Both the position numbers and the translations under genes were made by a program. From Uliginosibacterium paludis (GTDB lineage Bacteria; Pseudomonadota; Gammaproteobacteria; Burkholderiales; Rhodocyclaceae): a stretch of DNA of 64,000 nt. Location: contig NZ_JBDIVF010000002.1 of assembly GCF_039631355.1 (NCBI RefSeq), positions 750,084-814,083 on the forward strand, in the 5' to 3' direction. Within the stretch, counting starts at the first letter, position 1. Every line of letters starts with the position of its first letter. Below are positions 1 to 7,768 of this stretch, piece after piece. The notes beneath the pieces are model-generated. The model had not been told where the DNA came from. It made no database searches and was given only the letters and a program-made list of their open reading frames with translations.

Positions 1-1
1 G

Positions 2-574
2 CTGACCACCATCGATGTGAATACCGGCGGTTTCGTTGGTGCGCGGACCTTCGACGACACGATCTTCAAGACCAATCTCGAAGCAGCCCAGGCCATCGCA
101 CGCCAGCTGCGCATGCGCAACCTCGGCGGCATCATCCTGCTTGACTTCATCGACATGGAAAACGAGGAGCATCGGCTGACCGTGCTGGCCGAGCTGACCC
201 GCGCGCTGGCGCGTGACCACACCAAGGTTTCGGTGGGCGGCTTTACCTCGCTCGGCCTGGTCGAGATGACGCGCAAGCGCACCCGCGAATCCCTGGCACA
301 CGTGCTCTGCGAAACCTGCCCGACCTGCGGCGGACGCGGTGAGGTCAAGACCTCGCGCACGATTGCCTATGAAGTCATGCGTGAAGTGGTGCGCGAGGCA
401 CGCCAGTTCAATGCACGTGAGTTCCGCATCCTGGCGGCACCCGTCGTGGTGGACCTCTTCCATGAGGAAGAAGCCCAGGCGATTGCCAATCTGCAGGACT
501 TCATCGGCAAGCCGATTTCCTTTCACGCCGAAACCAGCTACACGCAGGAGCAATTCGACATCGTGCTGCTCTGA
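2..574 (+). CDS. rng: Ribonuclease G, C-terminal part (gene cut by window start)
   Basis: RNase E/G family endoribonuclease that matures 16S rRNA 5' ends and degrades mRNA in the cytoplasm. The gene runs in from the left edge, so only about the last 190 residues are visible. The fragment opens with LTTIDVNTGG, which carries the first catalytic Mg-binding Asp, and follows with LDFIDM, which carries the second. A CxxC zinc-link pair lies in the segment CETCPTCGGRG. The protein ends soon after the DNase I-like and zinc-link region, with no long arginine-rich tail like that of RNase E, so RNase G is preferred over RNase E. A strong hairpin follows the stop. Confidence 0.93.
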   Translation: MTTIDVNTGGFVGARTFDDTIFKTNLEAAQAIARQLRMRNLGGIILLDFIDMENEEHRLTVLAELTRALARDHTKVSVGGFTSLGLVEMTRKRTRESLAHVLCETCPTCGGRGEVKTSRTIAYEVMREVVREARQFNAREFRILAAPVVVDLFHEEEAQAIANLQDFIGKPISFHAETSYTQEQFDIVLL

Positions 575-594
575 GGTCTTTCGGGCCTGCAACG

Positions 595-632
595 AAAAAG
601 CCCCCGCCGGCTTTGCCGGACGGGGGCTTTTT
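595..632. terminator. Bidirectional intrinsic terminator between rng and the first pectate lyase
   Basis: An A-tract, a GC-rich stem (AAGCCCCCG with CGGGGGCTT around an inner GCCGG/CCGGA stem) and a T-tract form a symmetrical hairpin between the convergent ends of rng and the pectate lyase gene. It can serve both strands. Confidence 0.9.
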
Positions 633-648
633 CCTGGTGCTGCCGCGA

Positions 649-2274
649 TCAGTTGCGGAAGGAGCACTTGTTGGGGTTGCCGCCCGGGTCGGAGCCGAAG
701 GCCGAAACGGTGCAGGCGATGCTCTTGTCCACGCCCACGTACTTCGTCACCCACTTGCCCTTGCGACCGAAAGCCACCCAGCCGGTACCGCGGGACGGCG
801 TGCAGGTCTTGCCTTCATCCGCGCACTTGCTGAAGTTGTTGGGGTAGTCACCCGTGCCCGACAGCACCGGAGCGCCCGACGAGGAAGAGGACGACGAGGA
901 CGCGCTGCTGGCGGCGCTCGATGACGAGCTCGACTTGGAGCTGCTCGAGCTCGACTTCGCGCTGCTGCTGGAGCTGCTGGCCTTGGCGCTGCTGCTCGAA
1001 CTGCTTGCCTTGCTGCTGGCGGCGCTCGAAGCAGCGGCGCTGGAGGATGCGCTCGACTTGGACGAGCTGGAGGCCGCAGCACTGGAAGCGGCAGACGAGC
1101 TGGCCGAGCTGCTCGAGCCGCTGCAGGCCGAAGCGGTCAGCTGGGCGCCGTTCTTGCCGACACCGGCGTAGAGCGGCAGCTTGTCCTTCACGCATTGCGG
1201 CGTAACCGGCTCATAGGTGTAGCTCAGCGTCTTCGGGAAGACGCCCGTCGTCGTCCAGTTGTTGGCATTGATGCCACCCGAGCCAGCGTCGTTCCAGGTG
1301 ATGTTGTAGGTCGCGTTGTCTGCAGCGCTGGTTGCGTTGTTGTTGCGCAGGTCCCACTTGCCGCAGTTGGCGGTGTCATAACGGCAGGTGACCGGGTTGT
1401 TCGCGTTCTGGAACCAGTTCTTTTCGATCAGCGCGTAGCCGCCGGTGCGCACGTTGATGCCGGAATCCGTGATGCCGTCGTACAGGTTGTTGTAGACGTG
1501 GATCCAGCCACCGCGCTGCAGCGGCAGGCGGGCGTTCACGTTCTTGTAGTAGTTGTGGTGATAGGTGATTTCGCGACCGTTGCCGATGTCGGAGGCGGAA
1601 GAGCCATCCAGACCGACCTTCTTGCTGTCGTGAATGAAGTTGTATGACACGGTGATGTTGTGCGAATCCTTCTTGATGTCGATGGCGGATTCGAAGGTCA
1701 GGTCGCCGTCGGGCGAGCCCTTGCACTCGTTATTGACCGCGAACATTTCGTTGTGGTCGATCAGCACGTTCGAGGCGCTGTCGATACGGAACATGTCGGC
1801 ATCATTCGATGCGCCGCCCAGGGCGCCGATCTTCATGTTCTTGACCACGACGTTGCTCGAACCGCCGTTGATCACGATACCGAAGTTGGCGGAGGAGCCA
1901 TCCTTGCCTTCGATGGTGATGCCGGCGGTGTAGTTCTTCACCTCCACATAGCGATAGGCGTCGCTCCAGTGCGGGTTCGGGCAGTTATGGTTCGCGTCGA
2001 TCGTCGAGTCCTTCACGATCTGGGCGATCAGCGCGTCTTCATTGCCGGTGTAGGTGATGTGCAGCGGATAGGCACCGGTGGCGACCTTGGTGCCGGCGTC
2101 GTTGTAACGTGCCTTCTCGATGATGCTGTTGATTTCCTGATACGTCGCGGCGGTGAATTTGCGGGCCGAGGCGATATTGCCGTCCGCCGTGGCAAAGCCA
2201 CCGGTCGACGCGGCAAAGCTCTGGCTGCTCATCAGTGCGACAGCCAGGGCGGTCGCCTTCACAATGGTTTTCAT
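649..2274 (-). CDS. Secreted pectate lyase, PL1 family, with polyserine linker and C-terminal Cys-rich module
   Basis: Cleaves polygalacturonate by beta-elimination outside the cell. With the ATG at 2274 (AGGAG 8 nt upstream, preferred over an in-frame GTG at 2283) the protein is 541 residues. It has a Sec signal ending in SQSFA, a PL1 parallel beta-helix at about 25-385, a Ser/Ala linker at about 386-470, and a roughly 70-residue C-terminal module with four Cys and several Gly/Trp. PL1 hallmarks are LIDHNEMF, FESAIDIKK for calcium and the active-site segment ARLPLQR (Arg about 249 and 254), followed by GWIHVYNNLYDG. The C-terminal module resembles small Cys-containing domains appended to many secreted carbohydrate enzymes and may bind polysaccharide; that is inference. 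It is paralogous to the lyase at 5454-7574. Confidence 0.95.
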   Translation of the reverse strand: MKTIVKATALAVALMSSQSFAASTGGFATADGNIASARKFTAATYQEINSIIEKARYNDAGTKVATGAYPLHITYTGNEDALIAQIVKDSTIDANHNCPNPHWSDAYRYVEVKNYTAGITIEGKDGSSANFGIVINGGSSNVVVKNMKIGALGGASNDADMFRIDSASNVLIDHNEMFAVNNECKGSPDGDLTFESAIDIKKDSHNITVSYNFIHDSKKVGLDGSSASDIGNGREITYHHNYYKNVNARLPLQRGGWIHVYNNLYDGITDSGINVRTGGYALIEKNWFQNANNPVTCRYDTANCGKWDLRNNNATSAADNATYNITWNDAGSGGINANNWTTTGVFPKTLSYTYEPVTPQCVKDKLPLYAGVGKNGAQLTASACSGSSSSASSSAASSAAASSSSKSSASSSAAASSAASSKASSSSSSAKASSSSSSAKSSSSSSKSSSSSSAASSASSSSSSSSGAPVLSGTGDYPNNFSKCADEGKTCTPSRGTGWVAFGRKGKWVTKYVGVDKSIACTVSAFGSDPGGNPNKCSFRN

Positions 2275-2484
2275 CCGGATCACTCCTGCGTTGGAATATA
2301 TGAACGTGACATGCGTGGCGCACCCGCGCCCGAACCGGATGGGATTGAGACATCCCGGGGTTTACCCGACAACCGCTTTCTGGCCACCGTGCGACGCCGT
2401 CCGATGGACGGAGCACTGCGGATCACAGGCGATAGAATGAGGCTCTTCCCGCTCATCGGGAGCTGACAGGTTTGCCAATCCCTC

Positions 2485-3147
2485 ATGCTGAACATTCCGC
2501 GTCCCCAGGCTGTCATTTTTGACATGGATGGTCTTTTGCTCGATTCCGAGCGCGTCGCGCTGGCCTCTTTCGAAGAGGCGGCCACGGCACTCGGTGCGCC
2601 CTGGACGCGCGAGCTGGGGCTCTCGCTGGTTGGACGCAGCGCGCGGGATTGCGACACCATCATTGCCCGCGCCTTCGGCGAGGCTTTTCCGCTCGAACCC
2701 CTGCGCGAGCGCTTCAGCGAGATCTATGACGCAAAGGTTGCCGCAGGCAGCATTCCCCTCAAGCCCTGGGTCCGCGAGCTGCTGGACTGGCTCGAGGCGG
2801 CGCGGATTCCGCGCGCCGTGGCGACCTCGACCTTCCGCAAGCGGGCCGAAGCCAAGCTTGCCCGGGCGCATCTGCTGCAGCGCTTCGACGCGATGGCCTG
2901 CGGGGACGAAATCCTGCGTGGCAAGCCTGCGCCGGACATCTACGAACTGGCCGCACAACGGGTCGGTGCCGAGCCGCGGGACTGTCTGGCGCTTGAGGAT
3001 TCGAATGTCGGCATCCGTGCGGCCGTCTCGGCCAGCATGAGGGCGGTGATGGTGCCCGACCTGCTGCAGCCGGACGCGGACATCCGCCGTTATGGCGTGC
3101 CGATCGTGCCTTCACTCAAGGAGGTGCTGATCGCCCTGCAGGGTTGA
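2485..3147 (+). CDS. HAD-superfamily phosphatase (beta-phosphoglucomutase/phosphoglycolate phosphatase-like)
   Basis: A 220-residue cytoplasmic HAD subfamily IA hydrolase. Motif I is FDMDGLLLDSE near residue 12, with nucleophile and acid Asp. Motif II is the Ser/Thr in VATST, motif III the Lys in RGKPAPDIY, and motif IV is LALEDSNVGIRAA with the Mg-binding Asp. The helical cap lies between motif I and about residue 85. Such enzymes dephosphorylate small sugar phosphates or nucleotides; the sequence does not fix the substrate. The stop codon abuts the stop of the convergent acetyltransferase gene with no spacer, so there is no room for a terminator between them. Confidence 0.88.
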   Translation: MLNIPRPQAVIFDMDGLLLDSERVALASFEEAATALGAPWTRELGLSLVGRSARDCDTIIARAFGEAFPLEPLRERFSEIYDAKVAAGSIPLKPWVRELLDWLEAARIPRAVATSTFRKRAEAKLARAHLLQRFDAMACGDEILRGKPAPDIYELAAQRVGAEPRDCLALEDSNVGIRAAVSASMRAVMVPDLLQPDADIRRYGVPIVPSLKEVLIALQG

Positions 3148-3594
3148 TCACTCCAGGCGCATCAGGAAGGCCTGCTTTGCATGGCGCGAAAAGCCGCAGG
3201 CCTCGTAGAACGCGAAGGTGGCCGCATCAAGCCGCCCGGTCTGCAACATGAGCTTGTAGCAGCCGGCCTCCCGGGCGAGCAGGGTGGCGTGCTGGAGCAG
3301 CGTGCGACCGTAACCCCGGCGCCGGAAGGCGTCCGAGGTGACGACGTTCTCGATCAGACCGAAGGGGCGAGCGCCGCGCGTGAGATTGGGAACGAGCACC
3401 AGCATGCACGACGCGGCCAGCTGCTCACCGGCGAAGCCGCCGAGCAGTGTCAGGCCGGGCGTGGCCTGTATCTGCTGCCACACCTGACGGGCGACATTTT
3501 CCTCGGTTGCGCCGTCTGCCGGATGCAGTTCGCGATACAGCGCCAGCAGATCAGGCAGATCGGCATCAGTCAGGACGCGGATGAACAGACTCAT
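3148..3594 (-). CDS. GNAT-family N-acetyltransferase
   Basis: A 148-residue protein if translation starts at the ATG at 3594 (MSLFIRVL); an in-frame GTG at 3615 would add seven residues, and neither has a strong ribosome site. The GNAT fold is clear: beta-strand and helix ADLPDLLALYRELH, motif A IENVVTSDAFRRRGYGRTLLQHA with the acetyl-CoA pyrophosphate loop RRRGYG, and motif B ending FYEACGFSRHAKQAFLMRLE. Acceptor substrate unknown. The gene is alone, convergent with the HAD gene and divergent from the HiPIP gene. Confidence 0.87.
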   Translation of the reverse strand: MSLFIRVLTDADLPDLLALYRELHPADGATEENVARQVWQQIQATPGLTLLGGFAGEQLAASCMLVLVPNLTRGARPFGLIENVVTSDAFRRRGYGRTLLQHATLLAREAGCYKLMLQTGRLDAATFAFYEACGFSRHAKQAFLMRLE

Positions 3595-3736
3595 GGTGTT
3601 GCCGTGAAAAATCACATATCGTCATTGTGCTGCAGACATGTTCCTCATGCGAAAACTGCAGCGCAGCCCAGCTTGACGCAAGACGTGCATCCCGGCGATT
3701 CTTGCGGATTGACCCTACAGATGACAGGAGTTTGAT

Positions 3737-4042
3737 ATGGATAGCCGCCGCCGTTCCATTCTGCTTGCCGCCCCGGCATTCGCCTTCGGCCTGACCGCCA
3801 TGCGTGACGCCCTGGCCCAGGCTCGCGTTCCCGAATCCGATCCGACCGCCACGGCGCTCGGCTACAAGGAAGATGCCAGCAAGGTTGATGCTGCCAAGTA
3901 CAAGACCTACGTCAAGGGCAATACCTGCGCCAACTGCAATTTCTACAAGAGCTCGAATGCCAACGAAGGGACCTGCATGGCGCTGGGCAATCGTCTGGTT
4001 GCCGCCAAGGGCTGGTGCTCGGCCTGGGTCAAGAAGGCCTGA
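3737..4042 (+). CDS. High-potential iron-sulfur protein (HiPIP), Tat-exported
   Basis: A 101-residue periplasmic electron carrier with one [4Fe-4S] cluster. The N-terminus has a twin-arginine signal (SRRRSILLAAPAFAFG, cleaved near AQA-R). The mature part has the four cluster cysteines in HiPIP spacing: Cys64, Cys67, Cys80 and Cys94, within NTCANCNFY, EGTCMALG and GWCSAW. A good ribosome site, ACAGGAG, precedes the ATG. HiPIPs pass electrons to terminal oxidases or reductases in many purple bacteria and betaproteobacteria. The next gene is nnrS, but a terminator separates the two. Confidence 0.95.
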   Translation: MDSRRRSILLAAPAFAFGLTAMRDALAQARVPESDPTATALGYKEDASKVDAAKYKTYVKGNTCANCNFYKSSNANEGTCMALGNRLVAAKGWCSAWVKKA

Positions 4043-4064
4043 GCCTTTTCACCGCCTGACCGGA

Positions 4065-4091
4065 ACGGCCTGCCGCGTGCAGGCCGTTTTT
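4065..4091 (+). terminator. Intrinsic terminator after the HiPIP gene
   Basis: A perfect 9-bp stem (ACGGCCTGC / GCAGGCCGT) with a 5-nt loop, followed by TTTTTC. Confidence 0.92.
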
Positions 4092-4191
4092 CTTGCGGGG
4101 CAGGCAATCCGGGCACTTGATGCGTGATAAGGCACGCATGCTGGCGGATTGGCCACAATGAAGGCATCCCCTGTAGCAGAGCGTGCTCATC

Positions 4192-5388
4192 ATGCCGGTC
4201 ATTCCGATTGCCGAACCCCGCCGCAAACCGCTTGTGCCACCCTCCGGCTGTGCCGCGCTGGCGCTGGGTTTTCGCCCTTTCTACCTGCTTGGCGCCGGGC
4301 TTGCCGCGCTGCTTGTGCCGCTCTGGATCCTGCTGCTGGGCGGCCTGCTGCGGATCGATGCCGGCATCTCGCCGCTGCTCTGGCATGGCCACGAAATGAT
4401 CTTCGGTTTTGCGGCCGCGATCATCGTCGGTTTCCTTTTTACCGCCGGGAAGAACTGGACCGGCCTGGCCACGCCGAACGGCGCGCCGCTGGGCTGGCTG
4501 GCCGCACTGTGGCTGGCCGGGCGCATCGCCCCTTTCCTGTTGCCCGCGCTGCCGGCCGCTCTGATCGATCTGGCCTTCCTGCCGGTGGCAGCCATTCTGC
4601 TTGCCCGCGTGCTGATCCGCGCCGGCAGCCGCCGCAACTATTTCATCCTGGTGTTGCTCGCGGTCCTCACTGCGGCGAATGTGCTGAGCCATGCCGGTGC
4701 CCAGGGCTGGTTTGCGGTGTCACCGCTCACCGGGCTGCACCTGGCCATCGCGATGATCGCCACGCTGTGCACCGCGATTGCCGGCCGGATCGTGCCGAGC
4801 TTTACCGCCAATGCGCTGAAGACGGTGCCCTGGCGGCATGCGCGGGTGGATCAGCTGGCGATTGCCGGCACGGTCGCGAGCCTCGTGCTGTGGGCACTCG
4901 ACGGCCCGGCGATTCTGGTCGGCCCGCTGGCCTTGGTGAGCTCGCTACTGCAGGCGGTGCGCTGCAATGGTTGGCGCCCCTGGGCCACGCTGCGCACGCC
5001 GCTGCTGTGGATCCTGCACCTGTCGCACGGCTGGCTGATCGTGGCCTTGCTGGTGCTGGCGGGTGCCAGCGCTGGCCTGCTGCCGGTGAGTGCGGTGGTG
5101 CACCTGCTGACCGTGGGCCTGATCTCGGGCCTCATCCTCGGCATGATCACGCGCACGACACTGGGCCATACCGGCCGCATGCTCAAGGCCGGGCGGATCG
5201 AGACCGCCTGCTACCTGCTGCTGCAGGCGGCCTTGCTGCTGCGCGTCCTGCCCCAGTTCGTCCTGCCGCAGCATTACCTCACCGGTCTCCAACTGTCGGC
5301 TGCGTGCTGGGCGCTGTGCTTCGCGCTTTACCTGTGGAAATACGCCCCGATCCTGTGGCGGCCGCGGGTGGACGGTCAGGAGGGCTGA
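4192..5388 (+). CDS. nnrS: NnrS family membrane protein
   Basis: A polytopic inner-membrane heme- and copper-containing protein of the NnrS family, linked to nitric oxide metabolism and resistance to nitrosative stress. It is about 398 residues with roughly 12 hydrophobic segments. Family signatures are ALGFRPFYLL at the N-terminus, LLWHGHEMIFGFAAAIIVGFLFTAGKNWTG with two conserved His, and the later GLISGLILGMITRTTLGHTGR. An ATG at 4192 is chosen with GCAGAG about ten bases upstream; a GTG at 4183 is possible. A weak FNR-like half site (TTGAT) lies at 4117. A second NnrS-like gene is at 54857-56146. Confidence 0.92.
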   Translation: MPVIPIAEPRRKPLVPPSGCAALALGFRPFYLLGAGLAALLVPLWILLLGGLLRIDAGISPLLWHGHEMIFGFAAAIIVGFLFTAGKNWTGLATPNGAPLGWLAALWLAGRIAPFLLPALPAALIDLAFLPVAAILLARVLIRAGSRRNYFILVLLAVLTAANVLSHAGAQGWFAVSPLTGLHLAIAMIATLCTAIAGRIVPSFTANALKTVPWRHARVDQLAIAGTVASLVLWALDGPAILVGPLALVSSLLQAVRCNGWRPWATLRTPLLWILHLSHGWLIVALLVLAGASAGLLPVSAVVHLLTVGLISGLILGMITRTTLGHTGRMLKAGRIETACYLLLQAALLLRVLPQFVLPQHYLTGLQLSAACWALCFALYLWKYAPILWRPRVDGQEG

Positions 5389-5405
5389 TCGATACATCCC
5401 AACGA

Positions 5406-5435
5406 GAAAATGGCCACCCGAGGGTGGCCATTTTC
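5406..5435. terminator. Bidirectional intrinsic terminator between nnrS and the second pectate lyase
   Basis: A 14-bp perfect inverted repeat (GAAAATGGCCACCC with its complement) around a 2-nt centre, with A and T tracts on the outer ends, lies between convergent genes. Confidence 0.92.
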
Positions 5436-5453
5436 ATGGGAAGACGCCGTGCC

Positions 5454-7574
5454 TCAGTTGCAGGTCAGCGCGGCGAAACCCTTGCCGGCGCCGGCAACCT
5501 TGCTCAGGTTGTCCTTCACGCATTGCGCGGCGGCAGGCGAGTAGGCGTAGGTGATCTTGCCGGCGAGCGAATCGATGTCAGCCGAGGTGGCCGTGCTCGT
5601 CCACGTGTCGGCATTGAGCGTCCCGGCGGCACCACCATCATTGTCCCAGGTGATGTTGTAGGTGGCATTGTCCGCCGAGCTGGTGGCATTGTTGTTGCGC
5701 AGATACCAGCGGCCGCAACCAGTCGTGTCGTAGCGGCAGGTCACCGGGTTGAGCGCGTTCTGGAACCAGTTGTTTTCGATCTGGGCCAGACCGCTCGCAC
5801 GCACGTTGATGCCCGAGCTGGTGATGCCGTCATACAGGTTGTTGTAGACGTGGATCCAGCCCCAGCGTTGCAGCGGCAGCCGCGCGTTCACGTTGCGGTA
5901 GTAGTTGTGGTGGTAGGTGATGGTGCGCTGGTAGTCGGACGTTCCACTGCTCTGGGTGTGACCATCCAGGCCGACCTTCTTGCTGTCATGGATGTAGTTG
6001 TACGACACGGTGATGTTCTGCGCGTTCTTCTTGATGTCGATCGCGGACTCGAAGGTCAGGTCCTTGTCGGGTGAGCCGTTGCACTCGTTGTTCACCGCGA
6101 ACAGCTCGTTGTGGTCGACCCATACGTTGGACGAGTTGTCGATCCGGATCATGTCGGCGTCATTGCTTGCGCCGCCCAGCGCTCCGATCTTCATGTTGCG
6201 GATGATCACGTTGCCGGCATTGACCACGGTGATGCCGAAGTTCGCCGAGGAGCCGTCGGTGCCGATGATCGTGATGCCGGCGGTGTAGTCCTTCAGCGGC
6301 ACCTCGCGGTAGGCGTCGGCCCAGTGACCCGCCGGGCAGTTGTGGTTGGCGTCGATGGTGCTGTCCGCCACGATCTTGGCGATCAGTGCGTCTTCATTGC
6401 CGCTGTAGACGATCAGCAGCGGATAGGCGCCTGCGGTGACCTTTTTGCCCGTGTCGTCAGTCCGCGCGGCGGTGATGATGGCATTCATGTCGTCCAGCGA
6501 AGCCGCGTACTTGACGCGGGCGCCCGCGAGCGTGCTGCCGATGACCTTGCCGTTGCTGTCGAATACCGGCAGACCGCCTGCTGCGGGCTGCGCGAATCCG
6601 CCCGCCGTGGTCGATTGCGTCGCGGCGACCGCGATGCTGCCGGAGCCTGCCGGAGCGCTGGACGTGGAGGCCGATGCGGCGCTCGACGCTGCGGTGCTGG
6701 ACGAGGAGGCGGCCGATGACGACGTGCTGGTCGATGCCGCGGAGCTCGCCGAGCTGCTGGCCGTACCGCCGGTGTATTCAACCCGGATCGAGTTGATGCC
6801 CACCACCGCGCCGGATTCGGTACGCAGGCTGAGGAAGGAAGCGCTGGAGCCGATCGAGTCGGTGATGGTGATCGTGCTGCCGGCGCTCAACAGCGAAATC
6901 GCGGAGCTGTAGAGCTTGGAGTCGGATCCACGCGGCGAGGCGCTCGAGCTGGTGGTGTTGTTGTCTACGTAGACCTGGAACGCCTTGGTGGAGGTGCCGC
7001 TGACCGAGGCAATCTCGATGGTGATCCTGTAGGGCTTGCTGAGATCCAGCTCACCGCCGGGCGTGCTGCCGCTGGTGGTGTCTGCGCTGCTCAGTGCCCC
7101 GATCGTCATGCGGGCGCCGTCGAGTGACACGACGCCGTTGTTGAGCGTGACGGTGCCTGACTTGTTGATGAACATCGACTGGCTGCTGTTCGTGCTCAGC
7201 GTGCGATAGGTGCTGAACAGTGTGGTGGAGGTGGCGCTGTCGAAGCTTTCGGTAAACAGCGTGCTGCTCACCGGGACCGCCGACGAGGCACTGCTGCCTG
7301 CAGAGGAAGCAGCGTTGCCCGCCGCGCCACTCGATACGCTCGAGCTGCTGGAAGCATTGACGCTGCTGGCGCTGCTTGATGTCGTACCCGTCGCGCTGGA
7401 ATTGCTGCTTGTGCTGCCGGCTGTTCCGGCAGAGGTGCTGCCGCCCGAGGCCGTGGCGCCGGCTTTGGTCTCCGCTTCGCCGGCGCCCCCGCCTCCCCCG
7501 CAGGCGCCCAGCGATACGAGAAACAGGGATGCGATCAGGGCTGCGGCCTGTCGCGCATGGTGATGGTGCTGCAT
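5454..7574 (-). CDS. Pectate lyase lipoprotein, PL1 family, with N-terminal accessory domain and Ser-rich linkers
   Basis: A 706-residue surface or periplasmic enzyme acting on polygalacturonate. The start has an excellent ribosome site (GGAGGAG). The N-terminus begins MQHHHH and has a lipobox (LVSLGAC, lipid on Cys25) followed by five Gly. The order is: Ser/Thr/Ala linker to about 100; a roughly 165-residue beta-rich domain at about 103-268 that looks like a carbohydrate-binding jelly roll; a second Ser linker at about 270-312; then a PL1 beta-helix to the end. PL1 motifs VWVDHNELF, FESAIDIKK and ARLPLQR are present and closely match the lyase at 649-2274. Unlike that paralogue it lacks the C-terminal Cys module. 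A palindrome in its leader may be an operator. Confidence 0.94.
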   Translation of the reverse strand: MQHHHHARQAAALIASLFLVSLGACGGGGGAGEAETKAGATASGGSTSAGTAGSTSSNSSATGTTSSSASSVNASSSSSVSSGAAGNAASSAGSSASSAVPVSSTLFTESFDSATSTTLFSTYRTLSTNSSQSMFINKSGTVTLNNGVVSLDGARMTIGALSSADTTSGSTPGGELDLSKPYRITIEIASVSGTSTKAFQVYVDNNTTSSSASPRGSDSKLYSSAISLLSAGSTITITDSIGSSASFLSLRTESGAVVGINSIRVEYTGGTASSSASSAASTSTSSSAASSSSTAASSAASASTSSAPAGSGSIAVAATQSTTAGGFAQPAAGGLPVFDSNGKVIGSTLAGARVKYAASLDDMNAIITAARTDDTGKKVTAGAYPLLIVYSGNEDALIAKIVADSTIDANHNCPAGHWADAYREVPLKDYTAGITIIGTDGSSANFGITVVNAGNVIIRNMKIGALGGASNDADMIRIDNSSNVWVDHNELFAVNNECNGSPDKDLTFESAIDIKKNAQNITVSYNYIHDSKKVGLDGHTQSSGTSDYQRTITYHHNYYRNVNARLPLQRWGWIHVYNNLYDGITSSGINVRASGLAQIENNWFQNALNPVTCRYDTTGCGRWYLRNNNATSSADNATYNITWDNDGGAAGTLNADTWTSTATSADIDSLAGKITYAYSPAAAQCVKDNLSKVAGAGKGFAALTCN

Positions 7575-7625
7575 GATGTTGTCTCCTCCGGATGCCGGAT
7601 AGTTTTGTTGTTTTCTTGTAAGTAT

Positions 7626-7636
7626 TTGTCCTACAA
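7626..7636. promoter_or_regulatory. Candidate GntR/FadR-type operator upstream of the pectate lyase lipoprotein
   Basis: TTGTCCTACAA is an inverted repeat TTGT-N3-ACAA, matching the TNGTNNNACNA pattern known for FadR/FCD-type GntR regulators, which often sense uronates. It lies about 52 bases upstream of the lyase start. A wider imperfect repeat, CTTGTA at 7615 and TACAAG at 7632, overlaps it. No such regulator is encoded in the window, so assignment to this family is inference. Confidence 0.4.
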
Positions 7637-7768
7637 GTCTGGCAATCCTAAGAAGGAGTTTCGGTAGGGCGCAACCGAATGTTCGGCGTCAAGCACCGGA
7701 TCCGTAAAAAACGTCAAATCCTGTTGTTTTTTTGCCGGAATGACTTCGGCATGGGGGGCGAGCGGGGC

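Noticed and set aside
900..1130. Plus-strand Leu/Glu-rich frame over the Ser linker
   Set aside because: It is the reverse reading of the pectate lyase's Ser/Ala codons; low-complexity, not a gene.
4117..4130. FNR box before nnrS (TTGATGCGTGATAA)
   Set aside because: Only the first half site matches; the second half has three mismatches. Not called as a site.
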